NCBI GenBank assembly: GCA_900155495.1
Contig: FTLJ01000164.1
Span: 30,746-94,745, forward strand
From: Porogramme epimiltina
Taxonomy: Eukaryota > Basidiomycota > Agaricomycetes > Polyporales > Polyporaceae
Direction: 5' to 3'
DNA: 64,000 nucleotides
The position numbers and the translations under genes are program-made. Below the pieces are notes generated by a model. That model had not been told where the DNA came from. It did not search any database and saw only the letters and a program-made list of their open reading frames with translations. Within the stretch, counting starts at the first letter, position 1; every line of letters starts with the position of its first letter. Shown piece by piece: positions 22,295-34,271 of this stretch.

Positions 22295-25225
22295 GCGCGC
22301 CGCGCGCCCATACCTCCCCATCGGGCATCTCGACGCATCACCCCGCCCACGCTCGCCAGTGCGTTTCGCCTCGAGTCCCTGTGCCTCTCTCCCCCTCCGT
22401 CGGCCCAAACACCGCGCGCGACAGGCGCTGCATAGCATATAGCATAGCATCCCCCGCACCCCAGGGGGAATGATGGCACTACCGTGACCGTCCAGGCCCA
22501 CCGTCCCCGCCGCCGATGCGGTCTGGTAGAGGAGATGCCCCTTCGGGCGGTGCGCCGCCGCGGTGGCAATCCTCCGCGCCGGACGCCCCCCCCCCCCCAC
22601 TCCTTAGCTGTGGCCACACCCAGCGAGTACCATACTGCGAACATGAGTCTGAGATGCGCAATCGCAGGCGGACGCTTCGCCCATCCACAACGACGAAGAC
22701 GCCGCCCCCGCCGCCACCCAACACAGCGACCGCGGCTCGGACGCAGCATCCGATTTCCAGTTGCGTTCAACCACGCATCGCAATGTCCACATCGACGCTG
22801 ATTTCATCCTCGAATCTCCGGAGAGACGCGCCCGACATGCTCCGATCATCATAACCACACCACTTCAACGCCAACGCCAACGACGCCACCACGGCGCACC
22901 CTCCGAGTGGGAGCTCTCACGCCAAGCCCCATCGTCATCAACCTCCGCGCCCCGCCCGCGCACTACCGTCAGTTAACGACACCACCCGCTCGACTGCTCG
23001 ACTTCGGACGCCAGTGCTTGCCGGCGCTCATGGCGACCTGCGTCGGGGCAACGACGGCGCAACACCCATCCGAGTCCCCTCGGCTGGCCATCAACGCCCG
23101 CCGGGCTCGCGCATACAGTCGGGGGCAGGGTGGGACAAGTGGGGTGAGTGGGGGCGGTTGCCACTTGCACCCGGCAGAAAATTACGCGGACCAGTGAGTC
23201 CTCGCGCCTTTGTCTTTCGCCGCACGAGTGTGATCATAACCTGGCAGTGGGCTTCTCTAGGCCCGAACGTGCTTTCATCAAGCTCCCACCCACATCAGCC
23301 TCTATCTCCCCTCCCTCCCCCGCGGCGCGTTCTCGATCAGTGCGGACATCACGAGCATTTGGGCAATGTCGCCGTGGCCCGCGGGCGCATCACCGCGCTC
23401 GCGGGGCGCATCAGGCTCTACCGTGCTCGCACCCCCCTCCAGGACCTCGACCGCGTTTAGCTGGCAGCCCGGAGCTGTGCGCGGTGTACAGCTCCCGGTG
23501 TACATCCTGGCACGCAGTTTATGTGCATCATCCCTGCTAGATCGGGATCCGTCGACGTCGTGCCGCCGCCGCCACGCCGCGGGGGACATCATGTATGTCG
23601 GATCGATCATGTAGAATCATCATGTACGTTTAATGCCAACGTCGCGCGCCCGACAATGGACGTACACCGCACCGCGCCCGGCGGCACCTCAAAACCCGTG
23701 GCGTGTAGGACGTGTCTTGACATACATGCTCGCCCGGGGACGCACGCACGCTCGGACATCGCGGCCGCCGCGTCCGTGCGATAGTGTGGGGGGCGTCGAG
23801 CGGCGGCGGCGCGCCCGGAGCTGTCCCGCGCGCGCATCTCCAAAGGGCTGATCAACGGAGTGGCTAGTGTTCAAACGTCCAACGGGGACGGATTGTGCCT
23901 CGGAGGGGGCGTCGAACTGTCAATGTATGCGCGGACGTCGACACCATCATTGCAGACCGACCGACGTAGTGGGTATGTACTATGTAGTGCCAGTGTGGGC
24001 GGGGCCGGATGGATATCTCGCGCTGAGGATGGTTCCTCCGAACGGACGCGGGGGCACCGCACTCAGGACGCCCGCGCCCGCGCCCCTCCACTCGCCGCGC
24101 GCCCAGGGGCGACGGCCCTGCGGGGGAGCGGAGGGCCGTGGAGGCTCCCCGCACACCGAACGTCGGATGTGGGCGTATATGTACGCCCCGCGGCTAGCGC
24201 AGCACAGCGGACTCGCGGGCCAAGCGCAACCCCCCGGGGGGGACGCGAGCCAAGCGCAAGCCTCGGGGTAGAAGCTCGAATCTCTGTCAGTAAGTAATGA
24301 TTGAGTAGAGAGGGGGGGGAGGGGGGCCGCGAGCGTCGAGGCTCTCGAGGCGCGCGCGCGCACGAGAGGTTCCGCAGCCCCGGGCGGATGCCAAGCCATC
24401 CCTCCTCTGCTGCCTGTGTACGCGGGCGCGGGGTGTGGGGGGCGCGACGCCCGAGTGCAGCCCGGGCTCTAGACCCCGCGGCACCCGACCCGAGTTCTAC
24501 GCATCCCATCTGGATCGATGCGGTCGGACGCGCGCTGGGGCCGGCGAGCGTCGACGCCGAATGCGGGTGTCGGGCTCCCACTCGCTCGGAGGTGGAGGTG
24601 CGGAGGCGGGGGCGGAGGAGGGCCTTCTCTGGGAGCGTTAATGGCGGGGTACCAGCGCGCCGGGACGCGCGCCGCCGTTCTCTTCCGCGCGCTGTCAAGT
24701 TTCGACCCGCCGCGAGCTTGCATCCAGCTCCGAGCAGAAGGCTGGAAGGTTGGAAGGCCGCGCGCGGTCGCGACGCGCCGCGTTTGAGCGAGGTAGCAAA
24801 GAAGGTGCCTAGCGCGCCTCGAGGCTCGAAGAGGAGCGCGTGGCTCCGAGTAAGCACGAGTACCAGGGCGCGTTGCTATGCACTCCGAGAGACGACAACG
24901 GCGGCGCCTTTGCTCAATGCTTCGGGGGCGGACACGAAGCGGGAATACGCGGCTTCGACGGCTCCCATGCACAATTGCTAGGTGCGCCACTGTGTGGGCC
25001 CTCGGAGCCCGGGGCATGGGAGGTTCTCGAGGAAGACAAGGGAGAGGTGCCAGGCACGGCGGGAGCGGCACGCGGTTCGTGAAGATTTGGTTGCTGGGGT
25101 GGGGGTTGGGGGGCAAGCGGGCTGTCTGGTAGGGTTCAACGCCGTGTTGCCGTGTGCGCCGATAAGCAGACGTCTCCGGTGGACGACGCGGATGTTCGCG
25201 AGTGGTTCTCGTAAGTATTCGGAGG
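22295..25225. repeat. right arm of the 2.8-2.9 kb GC-rich inverted repeat
   Basis: Reverse-complement partner of about 5985-8790. The arm keeps blocks such as the GTACAGCTCC...CGATCTAGCAGGGATG segment almost unchanged. ORFs on the two arms lose register at several small indels. See the left arm for interpretation. Confidence 0.8.
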
Positions 25226-25579
25226 GTGCTGGCATATGTGGGCGTGTGAGGGTCAAGGTGAAGTGGAGATTGGTCGTGCCTGGGCGCTTCCGAATCCAGT
25301 CAAAAGTGGGCGCCTCGGGACGAAAAACGGAGAGTATGGTGTCCCCTGCGTGCAACTGGCTCAACAGGGACAAGTAATGTGCGCTCCAAGACGGCTGCCT
25401 GCGGGAAGCGAAAATCGGTATGAGTGCGATACCGAACCCAATGAGGGAGCGACGCGACGCATTGCGCGAGGACTCTCGCGGAGATTCCTGCAAGGCAAAC
25501 AGGAGGGGAGTGACTCACGTCCTGTGGTGCAGCCGAGTGGCACACTTCCTCGCCTCTCCCATCCTGCACAATATCTGTC
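25226..25579. other. intergenic, promoter side of the deaminase-like gene
   Basis: Lies outside the inverted repeat. A minus-strand ORF enters it from the repeat arm, but no start, splice pattern or family supports it. It probably contains the deaminase gene's promoter. Confidence 0.4.
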
Positions 25580-27794
25580 ATGTCGACATCAGAACCTTCA
25601 ACTGCTACAGTGGCTGTCTCAGAGATACGTGTCTTCAGCGCGTTTCTCCATCGCTACCAGCCTGAAAAGACGACCCAAATCGGAAGCCCTCCGAAGAAAG
25701 ATTCTGTCCGAGTCACCTTTCTGACCCATCTCTGCACTCTTTTCGCCACTGGACGCCCTACTTCACTCGACATCGCTGCTACTGGTCGTGTCAGTCCCGA
25801 TGCCGCTGAAGCAACTATCGTCGTCAGATCTTCCAATTCCTCCAACTCTGCTGAAACGCTGGTAGACCCTTTTCGAGAGGTACACATTCAACCGAGGGCG
25901 GACTTCGCTATGAGTGATCTCCTCAAATTGCCCAAGTGAGCGTTCCTTTCTGTTTGTGCCCAATTTGGCGCCTCAATACTTGGTTCAGGGATCTCGGATC
26001 TACTGTGGTCGACCTGCGTAACTACATCGCGGACCTCCTCGCCGCATTCCGCCACGTCTGCTCTCGCCCACGCATGGATTCGGACGAAACAACAATTATG
26101 ACTCGTTGGGTCCTCTTACATTGTCATCGAAGCTTTCAGCGTCGTGTGCAGCGTCACAAGTACGTCTGGGAGGAAGCGCCCTGGGAGGTTATGAAGAATT
26201 GGCACCCGACGCCCGAGATCCAGCATGCCATCAGGATCGAGGAATGTTCCATCGAAGTTGACGGAATCACCCGCATCCTTGGAGCTCATGGCATGCCATG
26301 TGGTGAACACAAATCCATGCCCTTCAACCAGGCGACCTTGCCGGCGTGGGTCCGCTGTCTTGGTGCGCTGTTATCGGCCGTCGAACAGGAGGTCAATGCC
26401 ATCAAGCGATTCAAGGATAAGACGCTAGGTTCGAATCACGGACGCATCAGGAGGTCAAACGCGATTTTGAACGTCGTCCAGTATCTTCTGAGTTTCGATG
26501 GGATAAAACAAGTCATCACGTGCGATGAATTCACGTCGCATCTTCGTCTCAGTATGTGGATATTGTGCTATCGTTTCACACTCTCCTGATCAATATCCGG
26601 CCTCTGTCATAGGGTCGTCCACACGCGCGATCGGGACTACGACTGTCCCTAAGGCAGTTGTATCCGGTGAGTACTTGTATGTCCTGAACCGCCCAATTGG
26701 CGACGATACCTCAATGGTCGCCGCTTACTATCTTGATCAGAAGCGCGGCGAATGGACGAAACTGGGAAGGAAGAACCAACGTGCAATGATGACGGCGACA
26801 GGAATAGCGATGGCTCTGACGATGACGGACAACCTGAAGAGAGGCCAGCCGGCAAAGGAGATCTGGAGGCAGAAGCGGATGAGATCCGAGGTCAGTATAT
26901 GCATTCCAACCTAGAACTACTGAGCCTGACTGTTATACCAGCCGCCCAGAAGACTCCTGAAGAGACCAAGGGCGAACACGCGTTGTGGTACTTGAACTCC
27001 ATTCTCGCCTGGCACACCGCCGTGGATTACGTCGTCGGCACTCTGCGCAGGCTGTACCAGCAGAACAGCAGCAGTCAACTGGAAATGTTCCTCGTTGAGC
27101 TCCGCGATCGACCGAAGACGGCAAGGGACGACGTCGGGGTTACGGGGAAGAGCATCTTGAAGACCGTGCACAAGGGCAAGGCCTGGCACCAATGGGTTGA
27201 CGAGAACTTTCACGAGATCCTTCCATCGCACTTCCGGGTTCATGCGGAAGCAGGTTGTATGGCGTTGTACGAGTACTCCAAGCAGCCAGACTGCTCGCTC
27301 CCCGAGGATGTCCTGCATGCACTGAAGGTACGTCCTGTCTACGACTGTAGCTCCCTGTCAATTCTGACTCGCCGCGCATGACTCGTAGACGGACACGCTG
27401 CCTATAGGCACGAGCGGAGAGTGCTGCCACATATGCTACCTACTCAAGGATTGCCTCTATGCTACAACACAGACCGGTACGAAAGTTTTTTCATCCTCTG
27501 CGTGGCGGAGCACTGCTGATAACTGGTGCGTGTTGTTCAGACGTTCTCCTTCGGAAGACACACGGCCGTGTGCTCCCGTGGGACCCGCCAGAGTTTGGCA
27601 TCATGCCGGAGACGCTGGTCACACTTGCGGAGCGACTGCGCGATGAAGTTAGGGTCATTGCTAGCAGCGTTCAAGCGCAACCGGCTGACAAGAAGGACCA
27701 CAGCCCACACTCGTCTCCGGAGTCGGTCGTCCTCCCACTCCTCGAAGACAGGAAGAAGCTAGCTGACATGGAATTCTATTCGTCGTTTGCGTAA
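25580..27794 (+). CDS. putative zinc-dependent deaminase, OTT_1508-like fungal family
   Basis: Seven exons (25580-25935, 25989-26551, 26613-26666, 26741-26890, 26942-27327, 27389-27476, 27541-27794) close in phase and give 616 aa. The C-terminal third has the zinc-binding signature of the deaminase fold: H475-A-E477 (His ligand and proton-shuttling Glu), then GECCHIC (C515 or C516, and C519) about 40 residues on. This is followed by KTHGRVLPWDPPEFGI, matching the conserved THG...PWDPP block of these fungal proteins. Residues 330-375 are an acidic low-complexity stretch (DDGDRNSDGSDDDG). The N-terminal 300 residues are helical-looking and unassigned. The substrate is unknown: relatives are grouped with nucleic-acid, nucleotide and toxin deaminases, so base deamination is only inferred. 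No signal peptide is seen. It stands alone between the right repeat arm and DUF6534 copy C. Confidence 0.7.
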
Positions 27795-28380
27795 GAGTGA
27801 AAACGGACAGTGGGTGACTACGTTGTTTCGTGACCTGTCAGATCCGCCTATGCATGCACAGTACGTCGGGTGTCCGTGAGGGACTTGAAGGTAGTTTTTC
27901 GTCGCGCAAACTTCCCACCCGGATGGCCTTCTGGGTTGAATGCGATGCTTAAAATGACGCCTATGACTACATGCGCCCCTCCCACACTTCCAGCGCCACC
28001 GACCTCCCCGGCTGTCCGGACATGAAGAAGTTCTTGTATGTCCCTTCGTGCGCGCGCAGATAGCCTACACCTATGCCCTCCTGCGCGATACGGAAGCGCT
28101 GCACGTGCGCGGACGATAGCGCGGACGTCCTGCAGCGCGAGAGCGCGGCAGACGCAATTTATCGGGCCGTGTGAGAACGGGATGAACTCTCCCTTCTCGT
28201 TCTTGAAGTCATGGGGGGCTGGTATCTCCAGGGGCGGAGCGAGGTTGCGAAGTCGTGGCGGACTGATAGGGTGTCTTTCTACCCCCGTAGGGATTCAGGG
28301 CAGTGGCCAGCGAGGGACGGTCGACACCACTAGGGGGTACCGGGTGCCTTGTAAGCGCCCACATTTCCATCTGTGGATGT
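27795..28380. other. intergenic, nothing recognised
   Basis: Between the deaminase-like gene and the promoter of DUF6534 copy C. Short ORFs only. Confidence 0.45.
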
Positions 28381-28381
28381 C

Positions 28382-28445
28382 TGACTAAGCTCTCCCACCC
28401 TCCCATTGGACAGCTGGCACAATGTCTAGACCGATTGGACCCGCG
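28382..28445 (+). promoter_or_regulatory. AP-1/CCAAT promoter module of DUF6534 copy C
   Basis: TGACTAAGC at 28382-28390, CCCATTGG about 15 bases later and a second GATTGG further on. The block is nearly identical to the reverse complement at 11425-11507 (copy A), including the GTCTAGACCGATTGG segment. Confidence 0.6.
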
Positions 28446-28482
28446 CCGGCTAATGGCCACCCTTCCGGCCTCTTACATGACC

Positions 28483-29093
28483 ACGAGTGTAATTTCCCGT
28501 GGCTTTGCCACGATGTGGGCCTTCCGCTCTCTAGTCGCTACGTATGCGTGGGCTTTTAGCCCTCCGACAATCGCTACAATATGAATTTGAGGGCCCTGTA
28601 CTACTAATTTGCCGTAGCCCTCCCGATGTAAGTATCAAGCCCATCCTTAAGGGTCTCCTGTGGCTGCAATGGCGTGTTTTTTTCCCAATAGGCCATAGTT
28701 TAAGTTACAGATGAATTGATACTGGCGCCGCAATAGGGGCCCACCTTGCAGACTGTCGCCAAATTTGAAACCCGTGAAAACATAATTGTTTTATCCCGTT
28801 CCCGTGACCGTTCAGCCTATGCACTCCCTAAGACACTTGCATGCGCACTGCAGTGGAAAGTTCTGTCGCTGCGCGAAAGACAGCCAGGTCGGCGCCGGGC
28901 TGTCGCTTCGCGAAAGACAGACCGGACCCGGGAAGCGCCCTCGTTCCTCGGGCGCTCTTTTGGGGGCCCTCGTTCCTCGGGCCAGGCAGGCCACGTGGGT
29001 TGGCCACATGGCAGCCATGTTTTTTCGCTTACGTCGCTTACCACTACCACGTAGACGCCCCTTAGACACCCCGTCCTCCCGTTATTCTTAGAT
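28483..29093. mobile_element. about 0.6 kb insertion splitting the copy C promoter
   Basis: Aligning copy C with copy A, the leader sequence CTTCCGGCCTCTT...ACCA is interrupted here and resumes at about 29093 with GTGCCCGTCACATAG, which in copy A is contiguous. The insert begins TGTAATTT and ends near TTAGATCA, a TG...CA form that a solo LTR would have, but no clear target-site duplication is seen. It contains no gene. The exact edges are uncertain. Confidence 0.4.
28864..28981. repeat. two pairs of short direct repeats
   Basis: TGTCGC(T/T)GCGCGAAAGACAG-type 20-mers at 28864-28883 and 28901-28920 differ at one position. CCCTCGTTCCTCGGG occurs at 28938-28952 and 28967-28981. All lie inside the insertion. 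Confidence 0.7.
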
Positions 29094-29418
29094 CATGGTG
29101 CCCGTCACATAGCTCTGGCTGCATATCGGGCCAGGGATTCCACTCTACTCTTTCCGACAAGCAAGCTAAGGTGTTTTGCGCATAAGACTCCGGCGCTCGC
29201 CAACAAGGACCTCCTGTCATACCAGACTTCGCCTAGCATGTGGACTCGAGACGCCAGGCGTCGACGTGGGGACTAGAGCTAAGAGAACTCGCGAGGCGTT
29301 GCGCCTCCCAGCGTCCCCCCACCACGGTCCTCTGCTCCGCGAGACGCTTTCCTGCTGCCGGCTCTGCCTTGGCAGACTCTCGCGAAGACCCTGCGCTTCA
29401 ACACCGGGACGTCAATGC

Positions 29419-31381
29419 ATGTCTGCCCATAGGGGCATGCCGCCGCCGCTGCCGCCACCACCGCCGCCGGGCTCGCCCGATTTGACCAGCGGGGCGGTGT
29501 TGACGGGTTTCGCTGTTACCCTCTTGTGAGTTGCCCGCATACACCACCTTTGAGTTGGCATTTGACGCTTACTATGTTGAATCTCCGCCAGTCTTTATGG
29601 TATCACATCTGGACAGGTGATCGTACTCTTTAGGAAACGCGGTGCAAGCCGCGCGGGGTGCGGCACACGTTTCTTGGTGGGTAGGCCTTACTCTCCTGCG
29701 CATATACCCTTCTCAGCCTTTGTTTGGGATCTGTGATAGGTCGCGACAATATGGTAAGTCTCCTCATTTCCCGCGTTCCGAGTTTAGGCGTTGATATCGG
29801 GAGTTGCGCAGGTGCCTCAACACTCTGCACGTGTCCTTGGCGTCGTACACAGTGTTTACGTTCGCCGTCTTTCCTCGTGGAAGCCCACTGGCGCTTCCCC
29901 CTTTGTGGCTTGTCGGTGTAAGTTCTGTAGCCTTCTGTCACGTCTCAGCGCTGTCTAAAGAGTCTTGCAGGCTGTGTTCATGATCATAGTAGGTCTTGTT
30001 CCCAGTATGTGGATATCGCGGCTCATAGGTTGCAGGAATTCCCCATCCTTCTCGTCCGTTTGTATGTTTCCGCGACTTCGACGCCCTCGACTCCTTTTGC
30101 TGATATCCTCGCAATAGGGGGTACCTCTATAGGTTGTGGAGATGTACGCACGCCTGCCCACTGCACCGTGCTCCTATCGCTTACCCTACAAAGTGACCAA
30201 GACGCGTAAAGTCGCTTCTCTGTTTGCACTGGTATGTTTACAGTGGCTGTATATGCAGTGTTCGTGCTAACGAGTATATGTCCTAGCTTGCGATGGCGTC
30301 CCTTGCTATCGGTATGTGGTCGAGCCAACCGAAGGTCTCGTCTCTGATGCCTTCTGTTTGTAGCTGCCATAGGCCTATGTGAGTATACGTTGATCACTAC
30401 CATTCCATAGCACGCCGATATATCCGTGTTGTCCAGATTTTGGCATATTAGCGTGAGTAGCAAATGCACACATGGAAGTCTCCGCTAATAGGCGATCATA
30501 GAGAACTCGGCCGAGTACCTCCAGGACGTGTACGTGCTCTCCGTCTCAAGCGAACTGCCCAGTGGATAATGACGTTCTCGCCAGTGGATGCTGTATCTAG
30601 CGCTGTCCATGCAGATCGTGGTGGACGGCTCAATAGCCACTGCTGTGTTTGTCATGCTCCGGCGATACAACACAGGCGTTCGGAGGTATTCGACAAGACT
30701 CTTATAGCATGCTTGCAAGTTAACATCCCCCGCAGCCTCGACGTCGTCATCAAGAACATCACATTGTACATCATGAACACGGGTGCCCTCTCGGTGTACG
30801 TCGCCCCTGAGACCGTCCGTGTATTAATACGGGTTAACTAACTTATGATAGGCTGTTCACCTTCCTCGGGATGCTCTTTGTGAGTGCCGCTCGCGACGTC
30901 CCAGCGACTTTTGGCACGCTCATACTCGCCTCAGTTCATCATCCTCCCACGGTCATCCATATTCATGGGCCTTTACTGGGTTCTCGCACAATGTACGCCT
31001 CCGTGGCGCCTCATCTCCCGCGTCGTCCCCTCACTCACTGCCCCTATTCTCTCAGTACACTCGTGCTCGTTCCTCGCTGTCCTGAACGCCCAGACAGAGC
31101 TTGTCCAGCGGACGACCGCGCATGCTCGCCGCAGGCCTGCCGCCGACAACGCAGTGCAATTCACGACAGCGCTTGACGTTGATGCGGCGCGCACGAGCCC
31201 TCTGCTTACGGACATCTTCGAGTTGTCCGAGTTTGCGCCGTCCTCGAGTGCGTCGGGTTCGAGGGGCAGACTCGAACCACAGGCTTCTGGGAGCGGGAGT
31301 GCCCAGAAGCCCCAGAAGCTCCGCGAGCTCGGACAGATAGTGAGTAGTCAGCTTGTTGTTGGACATGTGAATAAAAGCTGA
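29419..31381 (+). CDS. DUF6534-like multi-pass membrane protein, copy C
   Basis: Exon 1 (29419-29525) encodes MSAHRGMPPPLPP, a polyproline leader and LTSGAVLTGFAVTL, ending in phase 2. Recognised later exons include FLYGITSGQVIVLFRKRG (about 29593), LNTLHVSLASYTVF...PRGSPLALPPLWLVG (about 29812-29920), SLDVVIKNITLYI (about 30738) and the terminal exon VHSCSFLAVLNAQTEL with an acidic Ser-rich tail (about 31057-31340). A GTGAGT after GQI suggests a short final exon not placed; read-through stops at 31381. About seven helices are expected from the family; function unknown. It is closest in promoter and leader to copy A on the other side of the window. Confidence 0.65.
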
Positions 31382-31844
31382 TATGAATGAAATAGTCATA
31401 TCCTTCCGTCGGATGACTGATATCCGTCAACCAATTCCGCCCCACACCTTGCTTAAGGGTATGGTTGGCGAGTGCTAGTCCCTCGGCATTCTGCTAGCAC
31501 CTCTAGATTGTCTTCTTCCATTCTCATGGTATTTCCGGGGGCTAGCAACTCTCAGCGTTTTACTCCGTGATGTTGTCTCAGCCCCTACTGGTTTCCTCCT
31601 GTCTCATCTATGTAATTAGTGGCGTTGACACCCCTAAGCAAACAAACATTCAATTCTTCGTGTCCAATTGAGAACTCGACGAGTGCCACGAGTGGGAACC
31701 GTGATTTTTGGGGGGTTTCTAATGTAAGACCGTGGCGCGCATGAGGTGATTAGTGTCCCGCAGGAGGGGCGAGGCAATCGCGCGACTGCTCGAGAGTCGC
31801 CTTGTCCGGCGTTTTAAGCGCCCGAACTTCCTTCTAGGGGTGTC
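31382..31844. other. intergenic between DUF6534 copies C and D
   Basis: Holds the unplaced 3' end of copy C. Nothing else recognised. Confidence 0.4.
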
Positions 31845-31872
31845 TGACTAAGCACTTTGGTTTCTTATTGGA
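31845..31872 (+). promoter_or_regulatory. AP-1/CCAAT promoter module of DUF6534 copy D
   Basis: TGACTAAGC at 31845-31853 followed by TTATTGG about 13 bases on. It lies about 450 bases before the copy D start, as in copies A and B. Confidence 0.6.
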
Positions 31873-32297
31873 AGGTGGGCACCCTGTCGGGACCAATTAG
31901 GGCGGCGCCGGCTAAAGGCTGCCTATTCAACGTCTTCCATGATCATCTCAGGGTCCCGCCACAAAGTTCTGACTGTGCATTGCTTCAGAACTCCATCCCC
32001 GGCCTCCCTCTCACAAATAAAATTGCACATAAGCCTGGGCGCCTTTCATTCTGGGTCTGCTGTCATACCGGACTTCGCCTGTGGCCTAGCATGTGGAAAA
32101 TTTGGAGCGCTGACGCCAGCCGCCAACGTGGGGACCGAGAGAACTCACGACGAGGAGCTGCGCGGCCTGCGCCCCCCAGCGTCCCGCCACGACGTCGTTC
32201 CTCCACTCCGCGAAACGCTCTCCTGCTACGGTCCCGTCTAGGCAAGTCCATGACCGGGTGAAGACGGCTCTGGGCCCCAATACGTCAACGGATCCGG

Positions 32298-34271
32298 ATG
32301 TCTGCCCCTCGAGCGCCGCTACCGCCGGTCTCGCCCGATCTGACCATCGGGGCGGTGCTGGCAGGATTCGCTGTTACCCTCTTGTGAGCCGCACGTTTGC
32401 TCTACTTTTCAAAAGGCACTTGACGATTGCCGTATCGGTCGCCCACTAGTCTTTATGGCATCACATCGGGACAGGTGATCACTCTCTTCAGGAGACGCGG
32501 CGAAAGCCGCGCGGGGAGCGGTACCCGTTGCTTGGTGGGCCGACTATCTTCTCCCGCGCACATACATTTCTTATCGTTGCCTTGGGTCGTGATAGGTTAC
32601 AGCGCTATGGTATGTCCTTCTCCCTCCTACGTTCAGAGTCTAGGCATTGATGCGAAGACTCGCCCAGGTGTCTTAACACTGTCCACGTTGTTTTGGCGTC
32701 GTACATTTTCTTCGCGTGCGCTATCTTCCCTCATGGAGACCCTTCAGCGCTTTTTCGCCTTCTGCGGGTGTTCGGTGTAAGTTCTAAGGCCTTTTCTTAC
32801 GTCATAGTTCCGCGTTTAAAGAGTTTATACAGGCCGGTTTCATGGTCTCTGTGAGTTCAGCTCCTCGTCGGGATGTTGCGCGGCTCATAGGTTGCAGGAG
32901 TTTCCTATGGTCCTCGTCCGTCTGTACGTTTTCGCGAACCAAATGTTCTCAATGTTTTTACTCATTGGCTCCGTGTTCGGAACAGAGGCTATCTTTATAG
33001 AATGTGGAGATGTAAGCAATTTTGCTCGCTGTATCATGTACACATCGTTCAGTCCACAAAGTGACCAAGAGACGAAAATTTTCTTCTATATTCGCCTTGG
33101 TGGGTCGGGTCCTCTTCTTCACCATATGTTATGCTAAATAGCGTACAATATAGCTGGCGATTGTTTCTCTCGTCGTCGGTATGTGACTGGGTAGATCATG
33201 GGGGACCAATTTCTGATGCCCTGTTTTCGCAGCTGCATTGGGGATCTGTGAGTGGATTCAACTGGCTTTTGTTCACTCTAACGCTGCAACGCATCCATCT
33301 CGTACAGATTTCGGTGTGGTGGAGTGAGTACTAAATGCACATCTTAAAGCCGACGTGATGCTATTGGATCTACTAGATTGCTCGGTCAACTGGCCGCAAA
33401 AGTGCAGCAATATCATGTCAGTAGACGATAACGCCGTATACGGGGCTGAATGCTAACTCATCCCTCAGTGGATGTTCTATGTCGTGCTATCGCTTCAAAT
33501 CGTGGTAGACGGCTCCATTGCGGTTGCTGTGTTCATTCTGTTCCGGCGACACCACACGGGTATTCGGAGGTACTTGACAGGGTCCTTCTTGCACGTTCAT
33601 AACATGAGTTAACGTTTGGCGTAGCCTCGATGTCATCATCAGTATGATCACCTCGTATATCATAAGCACGGGTTTCCTCTCAGTGTACGTCACCCTCGGG
33701 GCCTATCCATGCGATTCGTGCACAATTCTAACGATCTAACTTACCGCAGCGTGTTCACATTCCTGGGCGGCGTCATGGTGAACCTCACTCACGATTGCTT
33801 ACCAGTCCTATGTATACTCAAAAGCACTCTCTCTAGTTTACCGTCTTCCCGATGACTTACATCTACACGGGCCTCTACTGGATCCTCGCACAACGTACGC
33901 CTCTCAGTACTAGCTCACCTCCCATTTACTTGAGTCGTTTACTTACGCCCCTCGTTCTTTACGCAGTACACTCGTGCTCGTTCCTCGCCGTCCTGAACGC
34001 CCAAACAGAGCTCGTAGAGCGGACGACTGTGCGCACCCGCGGCAGGCGCGCCGCCGACAACCGAGTTCAGTTCACGACCGCGCTCGAGCTCGAAGCGGGG
34101 CGAACGAGTCCCCACTTGGCGGAGGCCTTCGAGCTGTCGGAGTTTGCGCCGTCCTCGAGCGGGTCGTATTCGAGGGGCGCGCTCGAACCACATGCGTCTG
34201 GGAGCGGGGAGAGCCAGAGGCCCCGGGAGCGCGGGGAGAGGGTGAGCGCCTGGCTTGTTGTTGGACGTTGA
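32298..34271 (+). CDS. DUF6534-like multi-pass membrane protein, copy D
   Basis: Exon 1 (32298-32383) encodes MSAPRAPLPPVSP and LTIGAVLAGFAVTL, phase 2. The anchor exon near 32668-32777 reads LNTVHVVLASYIFF...PHGDPSALFRLLRVFG. The terminal exon (about 33967-34240) reads VHSCSFLAVLNAQTEL followed by an arginine- and Ser-rich tail. The segment around 33600-33680 (SLDVIISMITSYI) is diverged from the TLYIVNTG form of the other copies. Read-through after the last donor-like GTGAGC stops at 34271. Structure otherwise as for copy C; function unknown. Confidence 0.6.

Noticed and set aside
24978..25493. Minus-strand ORF of 171 codons crossing the right arm boundary
   Set aside because: It starts in unique DNA and runs into the repeat without a domain or conserved counterpart at the left arm; treated as chance.
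26525..26914. ORF of 129 codons in the middle of the deaminase gene
   Set aside because: It reads through two introns whose splice sites are needed for the seven-exon model and ends in a stop inside an intron.
5985..31381. A single large palindrome covering repeat arms plus DUF6534 copies A and C
   Set aside because: In a palindrome copy C would lie inside the right arm; instead it lies outside it, with the deaminase gene between. The two similarities are separate events.
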